64,000 bases of DNA, from positions 2,666,001 to 2,730,000 of the forward strand of contig NZ_JAFBCU010000001.1 in NCBI RefSeq assembly GCF_016907875.1, in the 5' to 3' direction. This stretch comes from Arthrobacter roseus. GTDB lineage: Bacteria; Actinomycetota; Actinomycetes; Actinomycetales; Micrococcaceae. Of this stretch, positions 8,514 through 18,176 are shown in pieces (position 1 is the stretch's first letter; each line of letters opens with the position of its first letter). Position numbers and translations under genes: made by a program. The notes under the pieces were generated by a model, which saw nothing but the letters and a program-made list of their open reading frames with translations, searched no databases and was not told the DNA's origin.

Positions 8514-9266
8514 TCATGCGATGAGGAGTTTGTCCAGGAAATAGACCAGTGCCCCCAGTGCCACCACGGGACACATGCTCAGGGACAGCCATGCCGGTAT
8601 GGATGGGTTGAATTCGCGGGACAGCACCAAGCGACGGAAGCTAACGACGACGGCGGCGCACGCAATGCCGATGATGGCCGCTGCCAACGGCGATACACGG
8701 GTGAATAGTATGGCCGTCAGTGGTCCAGCCAGCCCTCCAAGAAGGATCCCAAGAGGCGCTACGATGCGATCTGGCCAGCGGATAGTGCAGATGGCGCCGG
8801 CCACGAACACGCCGATTCCCGTTACAAGCATCACACCGGAGTTCGTGGCGTTTGTGGACAGTCTGTCAGCGGCTACCCACCCGCCGCCAAAGGCGCTGAT
8901 CATGACCCCAGCAGCGGACCCTAGCGTGGATTCCAACCTGCCACTCTGACCCGTTCCGCGGAACAACTGGATGAGGAAGACGGCTATGACACCGATGGCC
9001 ACGATGATGGGCATCCACGTCATGAGGGCGTTCAGTGGTGCGTAGAGGGACAGTGCGAGGGACCCCAGTCCGGCCAGGCCAATGACGCTTCCCACACTCT
9101 TGCGCGCGGGCATCCCTAGTGCGTGCGGCCAACCCCACGCGAACAGAACCACGGCAAGACCCACGACAACGGCCAGAGCCAGCCGCGAGGTGTAGGAAGT
9201 GGCGATGATCGCGGCCAGCACAACGCTGGCGGCCGGGGCCACACTCCAGTTCTTCACGGACACCAT
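8514..9266 (-). CDS. Multi-pass membrane protein, function unknown
   Basis: A 250-residue integral membrane protein with about eight hydrophobic segments spread along its length, among them ALAVVVGLAVVLFAWGW, SVIGLAGLGSLALSLYA, IIVAIGVIAVFLIQLF, GVMLVTGIGVFVAGAIC and AAIIGIACAAVVVSF. Charged residues are concentrated in short loops. I do not recognise a named family or a transport motif. It is on the same strand as the small membrane gene at 8354 (46 bp apart) and lies downstream of the tRNA-like RNA and its terminator. Confidence 0.75.
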   Translation of the reverse strand: MVSVKNWSVAPAASVVLAAIIATSYTSRLALAVVVGLAVVLFAWGWPHALGMPARKSVGSVIGLAGLGSLALSLYAPLNALMTWMPIIVAIGVIAVFLIQLFRGTGQSGRLESTLGSAAGVMISAFGGGWVAADRLSTNATNSGVMLVTGIGVFVAGAICTIRWPDRIVAPLGILLGGLAGPLTAILFTRVSPLAAAIIGIACAAVVVSFRRLVLSREFNPSIPAWLSLSMCPVVALGALVYFLDKLLIA

Positions 9267-9312
9267 CCTGCCTTATAGGACTGACTGTTGGGCCATACAC
9301 CCGAAAAACAAA

Positions 9313-9342
9313 GGAACCCTCGGGCTAGTGCCGGAGGGTTCC
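9313..9342 (-). terminator. Intrinsic terminator after the tRNA-like RNA
   Basis: Perfect 9-bp stem: GGAACCCTC at 9313-9321 pairs with GAGGGTTCC at 9334-9342. On the minus strand the stem is followed by TTTGTTTTT. It begins 4 bp after the encoded CCA of the tRNA-like element. Confidence 0.85.
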
Positions 9343-9345
9343 TGC

Positions 9346-9431
9346 TGGTGGAGGACATACGGGTCGAACGTATCAAAGGCACCCCACTGGTGCATCCCCC
9401 TTGTATGAGCTTCTACGCTACACAGTCCTCG
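9346..9431 (-). ncRNA. tRNA-like RNA with CCA end, non-canonical arms
   Basis: On the minus strand the sequence ends in an encoded CCA (plus 9346-9348) preceded by a 7-nt acceptor strand GTCCTCC that pairs with GAGGAC at plus 9425-9430 (6 bp; the outermost position is C-C). The T arm is canonical: 5-bp stem ATACG/CGTAT closing the loop TTCGACC (plus 9357-9373). The rest is not a normal tRNA: the D region folds as a long hairpin (TGTGT/ATACA with AGC/GCT inside), and the middle arm is GCACC/GGTGC with a 5-nt loop, flanked by a possible CAAGG/CTTTG helix. There is no conserved GG in the D loop and no T before a 7-nt anticodon loop. An intrinsic terminator follows at once. It may be a divergent or decayed tRNA, or a tRNA-like regulatory RNA. 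Confidence 0.6.
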
Positions 9432-9477
9432 GAGCGGTACCAAATCGGAGGTCAACGAGTTCGCGTAGGCTGACCCC

Positions 9478-10467
9478 ATGACGGAGAACAGCGCGAATAC
9501 TTGGCCCGTGGTCGTCTCGACCGGAACACCAGATGCAGACCTGATTGAGGACCTGCAGGAGTTGGCCGGGGCTGCCATTGAGTCGGACGGTAACCCCCCG
9601 TTCTCCGAGCAAACCCTCGTGGATGTGAAGTCAACAGATTCGGAGGTGACCGTCTATGCGGCCTACTGTTCAGCTGATTTCAGTTCCTCCATTGTGCGAG
9701 GACTGGCGGGGGCGGCCGTCGTCATTCATGCCCGTGGCGAGGACGACGGCGGACTGTTGGAACTGGTGACGCGCCCGTCCTTCCGAAACCAGGGAGTGGG
9801 TCAGAGCGTTGTGAACAGGGCTTCGTCCGATCCTGGGTTCTCGGCTCTCAGCGCCTGGTCCCATGGAAATCATGCGGCGGCAGCACGACTGGCCATGTCC
9901 TGCGGATTTGAGCCGGTGCGTGAATTGTGGCGTATGCGCCAGACACGGGCCAACGCAGCGGCCGCTGGTATCCCCGCGGAGGGCAGGGCACTGCCTGAGG
10001 GAGTCGCCATTCGAACTTTCAGGCCCGGCCTCGATGACGATGCGTGGCTACGCGCTAACGCTGCCGCCTTTGTCCACCATCCCGAACAAGGACGTACGAG
10101 CCTGCAGGATCTGTGTGCCCGCATGGCCGAAGACTGGTTTGATGCTGAGGGTTTTCTGCTGGCGATTCGTAACAGTCCGGGGGCAACGGACGACGGCGAA
10201 CTCCTCGGCTTCCACTGGACCAAGGTGCACCCGGCTGCCAGCGGGCAACCGGCCATCGGTGAGGTTTACGTCGTCGGGGTGACACCCGCTGCGCAGGGCA
10301 TGGGGCTGGGCAAGGCCCTCACTCTTGCCGGAATCGAACACCTTCATGGGAAGGGGTTACAAGCCGTCATGCTCTACGTTGACGCGGACAACGAGGCCGC
10401 AGTGGCGCTGTACCAAAAACTCGGATTCACCCGCTGGGACGTCGATGTCATGTATGCGGTCCGATAG
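9478..10467 (+). CDS. mshD: Mycothiol synthase (MshD)
   Basis: A 329-residue protein with two GNAT domains in tandem, the architecture of MshD, which acetylates cysteinyl-glucosaminyl-inositol to make mycothiol, the main low-molecular-weight thiol of actinobacteria. The C-terminal, catalytic domain shows the acetyl-CoA loop VVGVTPAAQGMGLGKAL and the closing VDADNEAAVALYQKLGF. The N-terminal domain (about 1-145) keeps the fold, with RNQGVGQSVVNRA as a weaker acetyl-CoA loop. The ATG lies close after the tRNA-like element, which is transcribed in the opposite direction. No ribosome binding site is obvious, so a leaderless start is possible. Confidence 0.92.
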   Translation: MTENSANTWPVVVSTGTPDADLIEDLQELAGAAIESDGNPPFSEQTLVDVKSTDSEVTVYAAYCSADFSSSIVRGLAGAAVVIHARGEDDGGLLELVTRPSFRNQGVGQSVVNRASSDPGFSALSAWSHGNHAAAARLAMSCGFEPVRELWRMRQTRANAAAAGIPAEGRALPEGVAIRTFRPGLDDDAWLRANAAAFVHHPEQGRTSLQDLCARMAEDWFDAEGFLLAIRNSPGATDDGELLGFHWTKVHPAASGQPAIGEVYVVGVTPAAQGMGLGKALTLAGIEHLHGKGLQAVMLYVDADNEAAVALYQKLGFTRWDVDVMYAVR

Positions 10468-10524
10468 GCAACGTCCGCTTGTAGAGTTGGGAACAGACGA
10501 GGCGGTTATTACCTAGGAGAAAAC

Positions 10525-12750
10525 ATGGATTCCGACACAGCAGCACTGCCACGGATCCGCTCCGGTTCATCGGAAGCGGCGCCATCGCGAGCCAGCCAGG
10601 ACCGCATCGACATCCCCGAGTTCGAACCGAACGAGCCCCCGTCAGGTGATATTTCCCTAGAACGGTTCCTTGACCGCGAGATCAGCTGGCTGGACTTCAA
10701 CGCCCGTGTCCTGGAACTCGCCGAGGACGCAGACCTCTTCCTGCTTGAGCGCGTTAGTTTCCTGTCCATCTTTGCGTCCAATCTCGACGAGTTCTTCATG
10801 GTGCGCATAGCCGGACTGAAGCGACGGATCGCCACGGGGCTCGCCGTCCCGTCGGCCGCCGGTCTGAGCCCCATTGAACAATTGGAACTGCTGATTCAGG
10901 AAGCCAGAAAACTTCAGGAACGCCACGCGGACGTTTTTGCCCAACAAATCCGACCCGCGCTAGCCGCGGAAAACATTCACCTCACGCGCTGGGAAGATCT
11001 GGACGAGAGTGAACAGGGCAGGCTCACGACCCTGTTCAAAGAAAAGGTCTTCCCGATCCTCACGCCTCTGGCCGTGGATCCGGCACACCCGTTTCCCTAC
11101 ATCTCAGGGCTATCGCTGAACCTGGCCGTCGTCGTGCGTAATCCGGTGAGCGAGAAAGAACTGTTCGCCCGCCTCAAAGTGCCTGACCAGCTTCCCCGGC
11201 TCATCGGTATCGACGGCCCTCGCGCCGGGAATGTCGCGGGCCGCGTGGCTCGCTTCATCCCGCTCGAAGATGTCATCTCAGTTCACCTGGACCTGCTGTT
11301 CCCCGGAATGGAAGTCCGCGAACATCACGCATTCCGCGTCACCCGGAACGAAGACCTGGAAGTGGAAGAAGACGACGCCGAAAACCTGCTGCAGGCGCTG
11401 GAAAAGGAACTGCTGCGCCGACGCTTTGGCCCTCCGGTACGCCTTGAGGTGACCACCGATATCAACCCGAGTATAAAATCTTTACTCTCCCGTGAGCTCG
11501 GCGTTGAAGACGACGAGGTGTACATGCTTCCCGCGCCGCTGGACCTTCGCGGGCTCAGCGTCATCAGCCGAATCGACCGCGGGGACCTTCACTACCCCAA
11601 GCGTGTTCCGCATACGAGCCGGCACCTGAATGAGAGCGAGACATCAAAAGCCGCCAACGTCTTCGCCGCGATGCGGCGTCGCGACATACTCCTACATCAC
11701 CCCTACGACTCCTTTTCGACGTCGGTCCAAGCGTTCTTAGAACAGGCCGCCAACGATCCGAAGGTCCAGGCGATCAAACAGACTCTTTACCGAACCTCCG
11801 GTGACTCCCCGATTGTTGATGCGCTCATTGATGCCGCGGAGTCCGGTAAGCAGGTGCTTGCGCTGGTAGAAATCAAGGCCCGATTCGATGAGCAGGCGAA
11901 CATTTCGTGGGCCCGCAAACTGGAGCAGGCTGGTGTCCACGTTGTGTACGGCATCGTGGGGTTGAAGACGCACTGTAAACTCTCTCTCGTGGTGCGCCAG
12001 GAGGGGGACGGTCTGCGCCGCTACTGCCATATTGGCACCGGGAACTACCATCCACGCACGGCCAGATACTACGAGGATCTTGGTCTGCTGACTGCGAACG
12101 ACAACGTGGGCGAAGACCTTTCTAAACTGTTCAACCAGCTCTCCGGCTACGCCCCAAAATCTTTGTTCAAACGCCTGCTGGTGGCGCCCCGCTCGGTCAG
12201 GTCCGGTTTGATCGAGCGGGTGGAACAGGAGATCGCGAACAGCAAGGCAGGCAAACCAGCGCGTGTTGTCATCAAGGTAAATTCCATTGTCGATGAGTCA
12301 ATCATTGATTCGCTCTATCGCGCTTCGCAGGCTGGGGTGAAGGTGGATGTCATTGTGCGCGGGATCTGCTCAGTCCGTCCGGGAGTACCTGGTTTGAGCG
12401 AGAACATAACGGTTCGGTCCATCTTGGGCAGATTTTTAGAGCACTCGCGGGTGTTCGCCTTCGCAAACGATGATGATCCAGTGGTTTACATCGGTTCTGC
12501 AGACATGATGCACCGCAATCTGGACCGGCGGGTTGAGGCCCTCGTTCAGATTTGCGAACGTGACGACATTTCCCATCTCATCAGCCTGCTTGACCGGTAT
12601 CTGGACGCCGAGACCGCGAGTTGGCATCTCGACAGGGAAGGCAACTGGACGCGGCGCTACCGCGACGACGACGGTGAGCCGCTCAACGATATCCAATCCT
12701 GGCTGCTGGAGTCCAGGATTCGTCAGCGGATGCCAGCGCGGCATTCATGA
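10525..12750 (+). CDS. ppk: Polyphosphate kinase 1
   Basis: A 741-residue PPK1, which reversibly polymerises the gamma-phosphate of ATP into polyphosphate. The N-terminal domain begins around [22 protein letters not shown]; the catalytic half has [13 protein letters not shown] with the autophosphorylated histidine (E. coli His435 position), [21 protein letters not shown], and [11 protein letters not shown] with the second conserved histidine (His592 position). The length fits the family. An RBS (CTAGGAGA) precedes the ATG. The stop overlaps the start of the mutT1-like gene by 4 bp, so phosphate and nucleotide-pool functions are co-translated here, as is common in actinobacteria. Confidence 0.96.
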   Translation: MDSDTAALPRIRSGSSEAAPSRASQDRIDIPEFEPNEPPSGDISLERFLDREISWLDFNARVLELAEDADLFLLERVSFLSIFASNLDEFFMVRIAGLKRRIATGLAVPSAAGLSPIEQLELLIQEARKLQERHADVFAQQIRPALAAENIHLTRWEDLDESEQGRLTTLFKEKVFPILTPLAVDPAHPFPYISGLSLNLAVVVRNPVSEKELFARLKVPDQLPRLIGIDGPRAGNVAGRVARFIPLEDVISVHLDLLFPGMEVREHHAFRVTRNEDLEVEEDDAENLLQALEKELLRRRFGPPVRLEVTTDINPSIKSLLSRELGVEDDEVYMLPAPLDLRGLSVISRIDRGDLHYPKRVPHTSRHLNESETSKAANVFAAMRRRDILLHHPYDSFSTSVQAFLEQAANDPKVQAIKQTLYRTSGDSPIVDALIDAAESGKQVLALVEIKARFDEQANISWARKLEQAGVHVVYGIVGLKTHCKLSLVVRQEGDGLRRYCHIGTGNYHPRTARYYEDLGLLTANDNVGEDLSKLFNQLSGYAPKSLFKRLLVAPRSVRSGLIERVEQEIANSKAGKPARVVIKVNSIVDESIIDSLYRASQAGVKVDVIVRGICSVRPGVPGLSENITVRSILGRFLEHSRVFAFANDDDPVVYIGSADMMHRNLDRRVEALVQICERDDISHLISLLDRYLDAETASWHLDREGNWTRRYRDDDGEPLNDIQSWLLESRIRQRMPARHS

Positions 12751-13685
12751 CAGATTCCACGGATACTCCGAAGGTGGTTGCGGCGGGGGCGTTGTGCTGG
12801 CGTCTGCAAAAGGGCCACCTGCAGGTGCTACTGATCCACCGCCCGCGGTACGACGACTGGTCTTGGCCCAAAGGGAAGGTAGACGCGGGCGAAACTCCGC
12901 CCCAAGCCGCGGTGCGCGAGGTGCAGGAGGAAGTGGGTCTAGATATTTCCCTGGGCGTTCCGCTTCCCTCTGTTCGCTATGAGGTGTCCGCCGGCCCCAA
13001 GATTGTGTACTACTGGGCGGCGAAGGCTGAGGGGATGACGCCTCAGCCCGACGACGACGAAGTGGACAGGGTGTTGTGGTGTTCGCCAGCCCGTGCATAC
13101 GAGCTATTGTCGATGACTGCCGACAAACTGCCCCTGGATGCGCTGGTCAACGCTCATAGTGAAAAGCGTCTGGATACTTGGCCTCTCATCCTGTTACGCC
13201 ATGCAAAGGCCAAACCCCGATCCTCGTGGACTCGTGCTGAAGGTGAGCGTCCTTTGGCTGGGTCCGGGCTTCGGCAAGCGAAAGCAGTGGGAAAACTACT
13301 CATGTGTTGGCGGCCCAAGCGCGTCCGATCAAGCCCGTGGGACCGCTGCATCCAGACCGTCATCCCATACATCAAACGCTCCGGAGCCAAGCTCAAGCAC
13401 GTCGAGGCCGTCACCGAACACAACGCCAAGCGGAAACCTCAAAAGGCGGAAGCCGCCGTCCGTGCCCTGTTCGACAAAGCCAAACCCGTAGTGTTGTGCA
13501 CGCACCGACCCGTGTTGCCATTGGCGTTCAACGTCATCGCCAAGCACCTGCCCGAAGCGCTCGCCGGGAGCCTCCCGACGTCGGACCCCTATCTGAAGGC
13601 CGGCCATCTCCTGGTCTTCCAGGTAAGCTCCCACGACCGCGGCCGCATTGTCTCCGTGGAGAAACACGCTCCCTACGATGACTAG
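12747..13685 (+). CDS. mutT1: MutT1-type NUDIX hydrolase fused to a histidine phosphatase
   Basis: A 312-residue two-domain protein. The N-terminal NUDIX domain has the full box [20 protein letters not shown] followed by VGL. The C-terminal domain (about 145-300) is SixA/phosphoglycerate-mutase-like, with the LLRHAKA motif, [12 protein letters not shown] and a late histidine in LCTHRPVLP. In mycobacterial MutT1 the same fusion hydrolyses 8-oxo-(d)GTP and dinucleoside polyphosphates. The ATG overlaps the ppk stop (ATGA). Confidence 0.92.
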   Translation: MTDSTDTPKVVAAGALCWRLQKGHLQVLLIHRPRYDDWSWPKGKVDAGETPPQAAVREVQEEVGLDISLGVPLPSVRYEVSAGPKIVYYWAAKAEGMTPQPDDDEVDRVLWCSPARAYELLSMTADKLPLDALVNAHSEKRLDTWPLILLRHAKAKPRSSWTRAEGERPLAGSGLRQAKAVGKLLMCWRPKRVRSSPWDRCIQTVIPYIKRSGAKLKHVEAVTEHNAKRKPQKAEAAVRALFDKAKPVVLCTHRPVLPLAFNVIAKHLPEALAGSLPTSDPYLKAGHLLVFQVSSHDRGRIVSVEKHAPYDD

Positions 13686-13704
13686 GGGTTGACGCCGTCA
13701 GTCA

Positions 13705-13734
13705 TTGTGTCAAATACTTAGTTCATTGACACAA
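13705..13734. promoter_or_regulatory. Inverted-repeat operator before the membrane protein/GntR operon
   Basis: The 9-bp arms TTGTGTCAA (13705-13713) and TTGACACAA (13726-13734) are perfect reverse complements separated by 12 bp, ending 16 bp before the ATG at 13751. A possible promoter, TTGACG at 13689-13694 and AATACT at 13712-13717 (17-bp spacing), overlaps the left arm. The operon's own second gene encodes a GntR regulator, so autoregulation is the natural reading. Confidence 0.65.
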
Positions 13735-13750
13735 CAATCCGGGGGTTTCC

Positions 13751-15379
13751 ATGCAGTTGTATGCGTCCATGTCCGTCGTCCTGCTCACCATTGGTGCGGT
13801 GCTGGTCTACTCCTTCCTGCGGTTCGCTGCCCATGCCCCGACAGGCCGCGATGAGGCTCGATGGGCCGCACGGCGCCATGGATTCTGGACCGCGCTGATC
13901 GGGTTCTTCGCCGTAGGGATCCTCAGCGGACGCAGTTATGGTGTGGTGGACTCCCCCATCGGCGAGCGCCAACCCGGCACCGTACCCATGGGTTGGAACG
14001 CGGACTGGCCCGGAGAATTGTGGTCACTATTGCTCCCCATGGCCGGTCTGGGAGCCATCTACGTTATTGCGCAGTACACCTGGCCCCGACCCAAGGGCTC
14101 AGTTCGTTCGGCTGAGCTGAGCGTGCGGCGGATCATTGACTTCATTCCTCGCAACCTCACGCTTTTAGCCATCTTGCTGACTCTGGTCACCGGAGCGCTC
14201 GTTGTTGCCGCGGCAGGCCTTGAAGAAGTTGCGCCACGCGAGAGCGAGTTCGGGTATGGGCTGTCTGGGCGTGCGTCGGGAGGATACTTTGCCACTGGCA
14301 CCGGTCTCGCTCTTCTCATTCTGATCACCGGAACGGCCATGGCCATCGTCGTCATAGTGCGCCGTCGTCCGGTACCAGGACTCAGCATGGTCGACGATGC
14401 CACCGTCCGTCGTATCGGGCTGAACCGTTTGTTACGCACGGTGATTCTCACGTTGGTAACGCTCCTCTCTGCGGTGGTCAGCTACGGGACGACGGGGACC
14501 GCGGATGCGTTGAATCCTCCCGTCACCTTCTGGACAACCATCTCCGGACCGCTACCGCTAGTAATCCTTGCCGTTTTTATCGCCATGCTCTTCTGGGCCC
14601 CGCCACAATTGGGTGTGCCCAGGGAAGGCGAGGAGCTGGCTCCCCCACGGTCACGGACCTACCAACGCGCGCTGCGGGTAAGTAACAGGTCCCGACTGAT
14701 TGGGTACATACTGCTCGCCCTCGTCTGGCCCTTCATGTTCTTTGCTCCAGTGTCCGGCATCACCATGGCGCCGGCTGGACTGCCTGCGATGGCGAGCATC
14801 ATTGCAGTTGCCTACGCCGGGTTCCTTCTGGTGATCGCCGCGGGGGAGTTTGTATTGCGCGGCGAGTCGCCGTCGAGCCGGACGGCCCCCTTGCCGTTTG
14901 CTGCCATCGTGCCACGCGTATTTGCGGCCATCGTCATGACCGTGATTCTGCTGGTGATCGTAGCTGGCGCCGTCGTATTTAACCTCGCACCGAATAGGGA
15001 CACGCTGCCGCATCTGATGGGAGCAGCGGCTGCCATTGTCCTCTCGGGCACCGTGGCCGTTGTGGTCACCTGGCGACGGAGCGCACCTTCCTCGGCCGAC
15101 GGCACCCTTGATTCACTACTTCGGAAAGTGAGCGTGCACCGGGTGCTCCGCCTGACAGCGTCGGCCATGCTGTTACTGCTCGCCGTGCTGATTCATGCGC
15201 ACTCGCTCCTGCTGTCCATGCAGCTGGGGATCTACCAGGCACCGTCCCAGGGCATGGCGCCGGAACTCCAAGTGCCCCAAACGATATTGCTTGCCGCTGC
15301 CATCGGAATGGCCATGATACCCGGGCCAGCACGACCGCGTGCGTCGCGCATACGGGAAACGGTCGAGGTCAGGTCGTGA
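13751..15379 (+). CDS. Large multi-pass membrane protein coupled to GntR gene
   Basis: A 542-residue integral membrane protein with roughly twelve hydrophobic segments along its whole length (for example LTLLAILLTLVTGALVVAAAG, a repeat of similar helices near 180-205, 270-290, 365-385 and 440-465, and the last near 515). I see no ATP-binding, substrate-binding or catalytic motif and do not recognise a family; it might be an ABC-2-like permease without its ATPase or an orphan transporter. The GntR gene overlaps its stop by 4 bp (GTGA). That coupling, and the palindrome upstream, suggest a self-regulated unit. Confidence 0.78.
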   Translation: MQLYASMSVVLLTIGAVLVYSFLRFAAHAPTGRDEARWAARRHGFWTALIGFFAVGILSGRSYGVVDSPIGERQPGTVPMGWNADWPGELWSLLLPMAGLGAIYVIAQYTWPRPKGSVRSAELSVRRIIDFIPRNLTLLAILLTLVTGALVVAAAGLEEVAPRESEFGYGLSGRASGGYFATGTGLALLILITGTAMAIVVIVRRRPVPGLSMVDDATVRRIGLNRLLRTVILTLVTLLSAVVSYGTTGTADALNPPVTFWTTISGPLPLVILAVFIAMLFWAPPQLGVPREGEELAPPRSRTYQRALRVSNRSRLIGYILLALVWPFMFFAPVSGITMAPAGLPAMASIIAVAYAGFLLVIAAGEFVLRGESPSSRTAPLPFAAIVPRVFAAIVMTVILLVIVAGAVVFNLAPNRDTLPHLMGAAAAIVLSGTVAVVVTWRRSAPSSADGTLDSLLRKVSVHRVLRLTASAMLLLLAVLIHAHSLLLSMQLGIYQAPSQGMAPELQVPQTILLAAAIGMAMIPGPARPRASRIRETVEVRS

Positions 15380-15774
15380 GCACACGCGTCACCGTTGACC
15401 TCTCTTCACCCACTCCCCCGTACGAACAGATTAGGGTCCAGATTTCGACGCTCATCTCACTGGGCAAGATAGCCGTGGGCGAGAGGCTGCCGACGGTCCG
15501 CAGCCTGGCCCTTGACCTGGGTGTGGCGGTTGGGACGGTGGCCAGGGCTTACAAAGAGCTGGAGTCAGCCAGCCTCATTGAGAGCCGCCGTCGACACGGC
15601 ACTGTTGTCATCGGCGACCCAGAGAATCAGGGCATGTTTGGAGCCGTGCAGAACGAAGTGGTCAATGAGGCTGTCAGGCACCTCATCCGCGAAGGGCGGA
15701 TGGCAGGGCTGGAAGACCACACGCTGATGGAGCTCCTCCGCAGCCACCTCGTCGGCGATACACTGAGTCCGTGA
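15376..15774 (+). CDS. GntR-family regulator, YtrA type
   Basis: A 132-residue GntR regulator with an N-terminal winged helix ([20 protein letters not shown], then [30 protein letters not shown] at about 35-64) and only a short helical C-terminal segment, as in the YtrA subfamily, which dimerises without a large ligand domain. It starts with GTG overlapping the membrane protein's stop and its own stop overlaps the thyA start (GTGA). YtrA-type regulators usually repress a linked membrane transport operon. The perfect palindrome at 13705-13734 is the likely binding site. Confidence 0.9.
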   Translation: MSTRVTVDLSSPTPPYEQIRVQISTLISLGKIAVGERLPTVRSLALDLGVAVGTVARAYKELESASLIESRRRHGTVVIGDPENQGMFGAVQNEVVNEAVRHLIREGRMAGLEDHTLMELLRSHLVGDTLSP

Positions 15775-16586
15775 GCCTTTCCAACGACATTCCCACGCCG
15801 TACGAAGACCTATTGCGCGATGTGCTGGAGACCGGCACACCCAAAACTGACAGGACAGGGACCGGAACTCGGAGCGTTTTCGGCCGCCAGCTTCGGTTTG
15901 ATCTGAGTGAGTCGTTCCCCCTGATCACCACCAAACGCGTCCATTTCAAATCCCTCGCTGTGGAGCTCCTGTGGTTCCTTCGCGGAGAGTCCAATGTGGG
16001 CTGGATGCGGGATCAGGGCGTCACCATCTGGGATGAGTGGGCGGACGACGACGGCGACCTCGGCCCCGTGTATGGCGTCCAGTGGCGCAGTTGGCCCACT
16101 CCCGACGGCGGCCACATTGACCAGATCAGTCAGGTGATCGAGAACCTCAAGACAAACCCCGATTCCCGACGGCATGTTGTCTCCTCCTGGAACGTTGCGG
16201 ACGTACCGAATATGGCGCTACCGCCGTGCCACATGTTCTTTCAGTTCTACGTCGCGGATGGCAGGCTGTCCTGCCAGCTATACCAACGCTCGGCGGACAT
16301 GTTCCTCGGGGTCCCCTTCAACATTGCCTCCTACGCACTGCTGACCCTGATGGTCGCCGAACAGGTGGGACTGGAACCAGGCGAATTCATCTGGATCGGC
16401 GGAGACGTCCACATTTACGACAATCATCTGGAACAGGTACGCGAACAACTCTCCCGCGAACCTTTCCCCTCACCACGGCTGCACATCCGGAAGGACCGGA
16501 CGAGCATCTTCGACTACACCTTCGAGGACTTCGAGGTCCTTGACTACCAACACCACCCGACGATTAAGGCACCAGTGGCTGTATGA
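15771..16586 (+). CDS. thyA: Thymidylate synthase
   Basis: A 271-residue ThyA that methylates dUMP to dTMP using methylene-tetrahydrofolate. The nucleophile is in [13 protein letters not shown]; other conserved elements are [67 protein letters not shown] and [13 protein letters not shown]. It starts with GTG overlapping the GntR stop, and folA overlaps its end by 4 bp. The thyA-folA order is the usual one, with FolA regenerating the tetrahydrofolate that ThyA oxidises. Coupling to the upstream GntR gene may be incidental. Confidence 0.96.
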   Translation: MSLSNDIPTPYEDLLRDVLETGTPKTDRTGTGTRSVFGRQLRFDLSESFPLITTKRVHFKSLAVELLWFLRGESNVGWMRDQGVTIWDEWADDDGDLGPVYGVQWRSWPTPDGGHIDQISQVIENLKTNPDSRRHVVSSWNVADVPNMALPPCHMFFQFYVADGRLSCQLYQRSADMFLGVPFNIASYALLTLMVAEQVGLEPGEFIWIGGDVHIYDNHLEQVREQLSREPFPSPRLHIRKDRTSIFDYTFEDFEVLDYQHHPTIKAPVAV

Positions 16587-17116
16587 GCACTTCATCGAGA
16601 ATCGGAATGATCTGGGCGCAAACTGAGTCAGGCGTCATCGGCAAAAACGGATCCATGCCCTGGCATCTGCCGGCGGACATGGCGCACTTCAAGCGCACGA
16701 CGACGGGCCACCCTGTCATTATGGGACGGCGCACTTGGGACTCCTTTCCCGCAAAGTTTCGACCGCTACCGGACCGGACCAACATTGTGGTGACCCGGAA
16801 GAAGGAGTTGGCGGCGGAAATCGCCGAAGCAGGCGCCGTCGTCGTCGGGTCCCTTGAAGAAGCGCTGGACGCTGCCAGTCAGGCGCCGGGCAGTGAAGAA
16901 ATCTGGATCGCAGGTGGAGGGCAGCTCTATCTGGAGGCTGAGCCCATGGCTCAATTTGCGGTTGTGACTGTCATTGAAGCCGAAGTAGAAGGCGATACGT
17001 ACGCTCCCAAACTCGGCCCGGACTGGCAGTTGCGGTCCGTTGCGCCTGGCTCTGGATGGGACACAGACTCCAACGGCACCCGGTACCGCATCAGCGCGTG
17101 GGAACATCCGGTCTGA
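16583..17116 (+). CDS. folA: Dihydrofolate reductase
   Basis: A 177-residue DHFR that reduces dihydrofolate to tetrahydrofolate with NADPH. Motifs: [20 protein letters not shown] at the N-terminus, [14 protein letters not shown] with the active-site acidic residue, [14 protein letters not shown] and the C-terminal nucleotide-binding segment [15 protein letters not shown]. The ATG overlaps the thyA stop. The product works directly with ThyA. Length and motif spacing are normal. Confidence 0.95.
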   Translation: MSTSSRIGMIWAQTESGVIGKNGSMPWHLPADMAHFKRTTTGHPVIMGRRTWDSFPAKFRPLPDRTNIVVTRKKELAAEIAEAGAVVVGSLEEALDAASQAPGSEEIWIAGGGQLYLEAEPMAQFAVVTVIEAEVEGDTYAPKLGPDWQLRSVAPGSGWDTDSNGTRYRISAWEHPV

Positions 17117-17205
17117 CCCAGTGGGGAGTGCTCCCCATCGCTAGGACCCGGGTTGCTCGATAAGCTCAAAGCCAATCAGAGCAACCGATAGACAAGGAAC
17201 CTGCA

Positions 17206-18159
17206 ATGTCCGAAACATGGGGCGCGAACCCCGACCAGCTGCGAACACTCGCGAAGCAGTGTGGCACTGGGTCGCAGACCCTGACGGATATTTCCAAGTC
17301 ACTCTCCACTGTGGTCAACAACCCGAATATGTGGAAGGGTGGCGACGCCGACCGCCTACGCGGCAGCTGGAACTCCGGTATGAAAGCACGACTCCTCTCG
17401 GCGTCGAAGTTACTGGACAAAGCCTCTACTGACCTGGTGAAGCAAGCGAAAGAACAGGAACAGGCCTCGCAGGTGGGCGGAAGTAGCGGCCGCGGCCGCA
17501 ACTCCGGCGGTTCTGGCGGTTCCGGCGGAGAAGGCGGCTCCGGGGACAACGACTTCTGGGGGCCAGACTGGTTGGCCGATGAGGATTCCCCGTTCCGCAA
17601 CGGGTGGGACATCTACGGTTACGCGAAGTACCTGCCCACCATGCGTGCTGGGCTGTTCGATATGGCAGGCATGGCTCATGGCGCCGGGTCGTTGGCCGAG
17701 TTCATGGACCCAAAGGCCTGGGCAATGTTTCAGAAATCCAATATGTTCAGTCAGTTTGCCAACACCTCGTCGAACCTGTTCGACGGCAACTGGCACCGGG
17801 CACTCAACCTGACCGAGGGATCATCGGCTTTCAAAGCCTTCAACGGCTTGGGTAAAGGCCTAGGTGGTCTTGCGGTTGGTCTGGATACTCTTGACGCGTT
17901 CAACCATTTTCAAGATGGAGAGACCGGCGAGGGCATCTACTCGGGTTCGAAAGCCGTCTTGGGTGCCTTGTCATTCGCGCCGCCACCTGTAGGCACAGCT
18001 GCCATGATTGCCAGCGGGGGTCTCTTCCTGTATGACAATGTTCCCGTCATTCATGATGCCGTCAACGCAACTGGCGAGGCTATCGCCGACGGCGCTGAGG
18101 CCGTGGGCGGCGCAATTTCCGACGGCGCTGAAGCCGTTGGCGACTTCTTCGGCTTCTAG
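17206..18159 (+). CDS. WXG100-type N-terminal domain protein with helical C-terminus
   Basis: A 317-residue protein. Residues 1-90 fit a WXG100 helical hairpin: MWKGGDADRLRGSW is the turn, followed by a helix ending in VKQAKEQEQASQ. A glycine/serine-rich linker (about 93-112) leads to an unrecognised region, WLADEDSPFRNGWDIYGYAKY, and to glycine/alanine-rich helices (about 215-275). The C-terminus has two copies of the motif DGAEAVG. The RBS is AAGGAA before the ATG. WXG100-led proteins are secreted by type VII systems, often with a separate partner encoded just downstream; here that could be the 18177 gene. No type VII machinery is in this window. A toxic or membrane-active C-terminus is possible but not shown. 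Confidence 0.7.
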   Translation: MSETWGANPDQLRTLAKQCGTGSQTLTDISKSLSTVVNNPNMWKGGDADRLRGSWNSGMKARLLSASKLLDKASTDLVKQAKEQEQASQVGGSSGRGRNSGGSGGSGGEGGSGDNDFWGPDWLADEDSPFRNGWDIYGYAKYLPTMRAGLFDMAGMAHGAGSLAEFMDPKAWAMFQKSNMFSQFANTSSNLFDGNWHRALNLTEGSSAFKAFNGLGKGLGGLAVGLDTLDAFNHFQDGETGEGIYSGSKAVLGALSFAPPPVGTAAMIASGGLFLYDNVPVIHDAVNATGEAIADGAEAVGGAISDGAEAVGDFFGF

Positions 18160-18176
18160 AAACTAGGGAAAGTGAC

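Noticed and set aside
9346-9431. Ordinary tRNA gene
   Set aside because: The D arm and anticodon arm do not fit a cloverleaf. One reading gives anticodon GTG but without the invariant U33 and with 10 extra bases.
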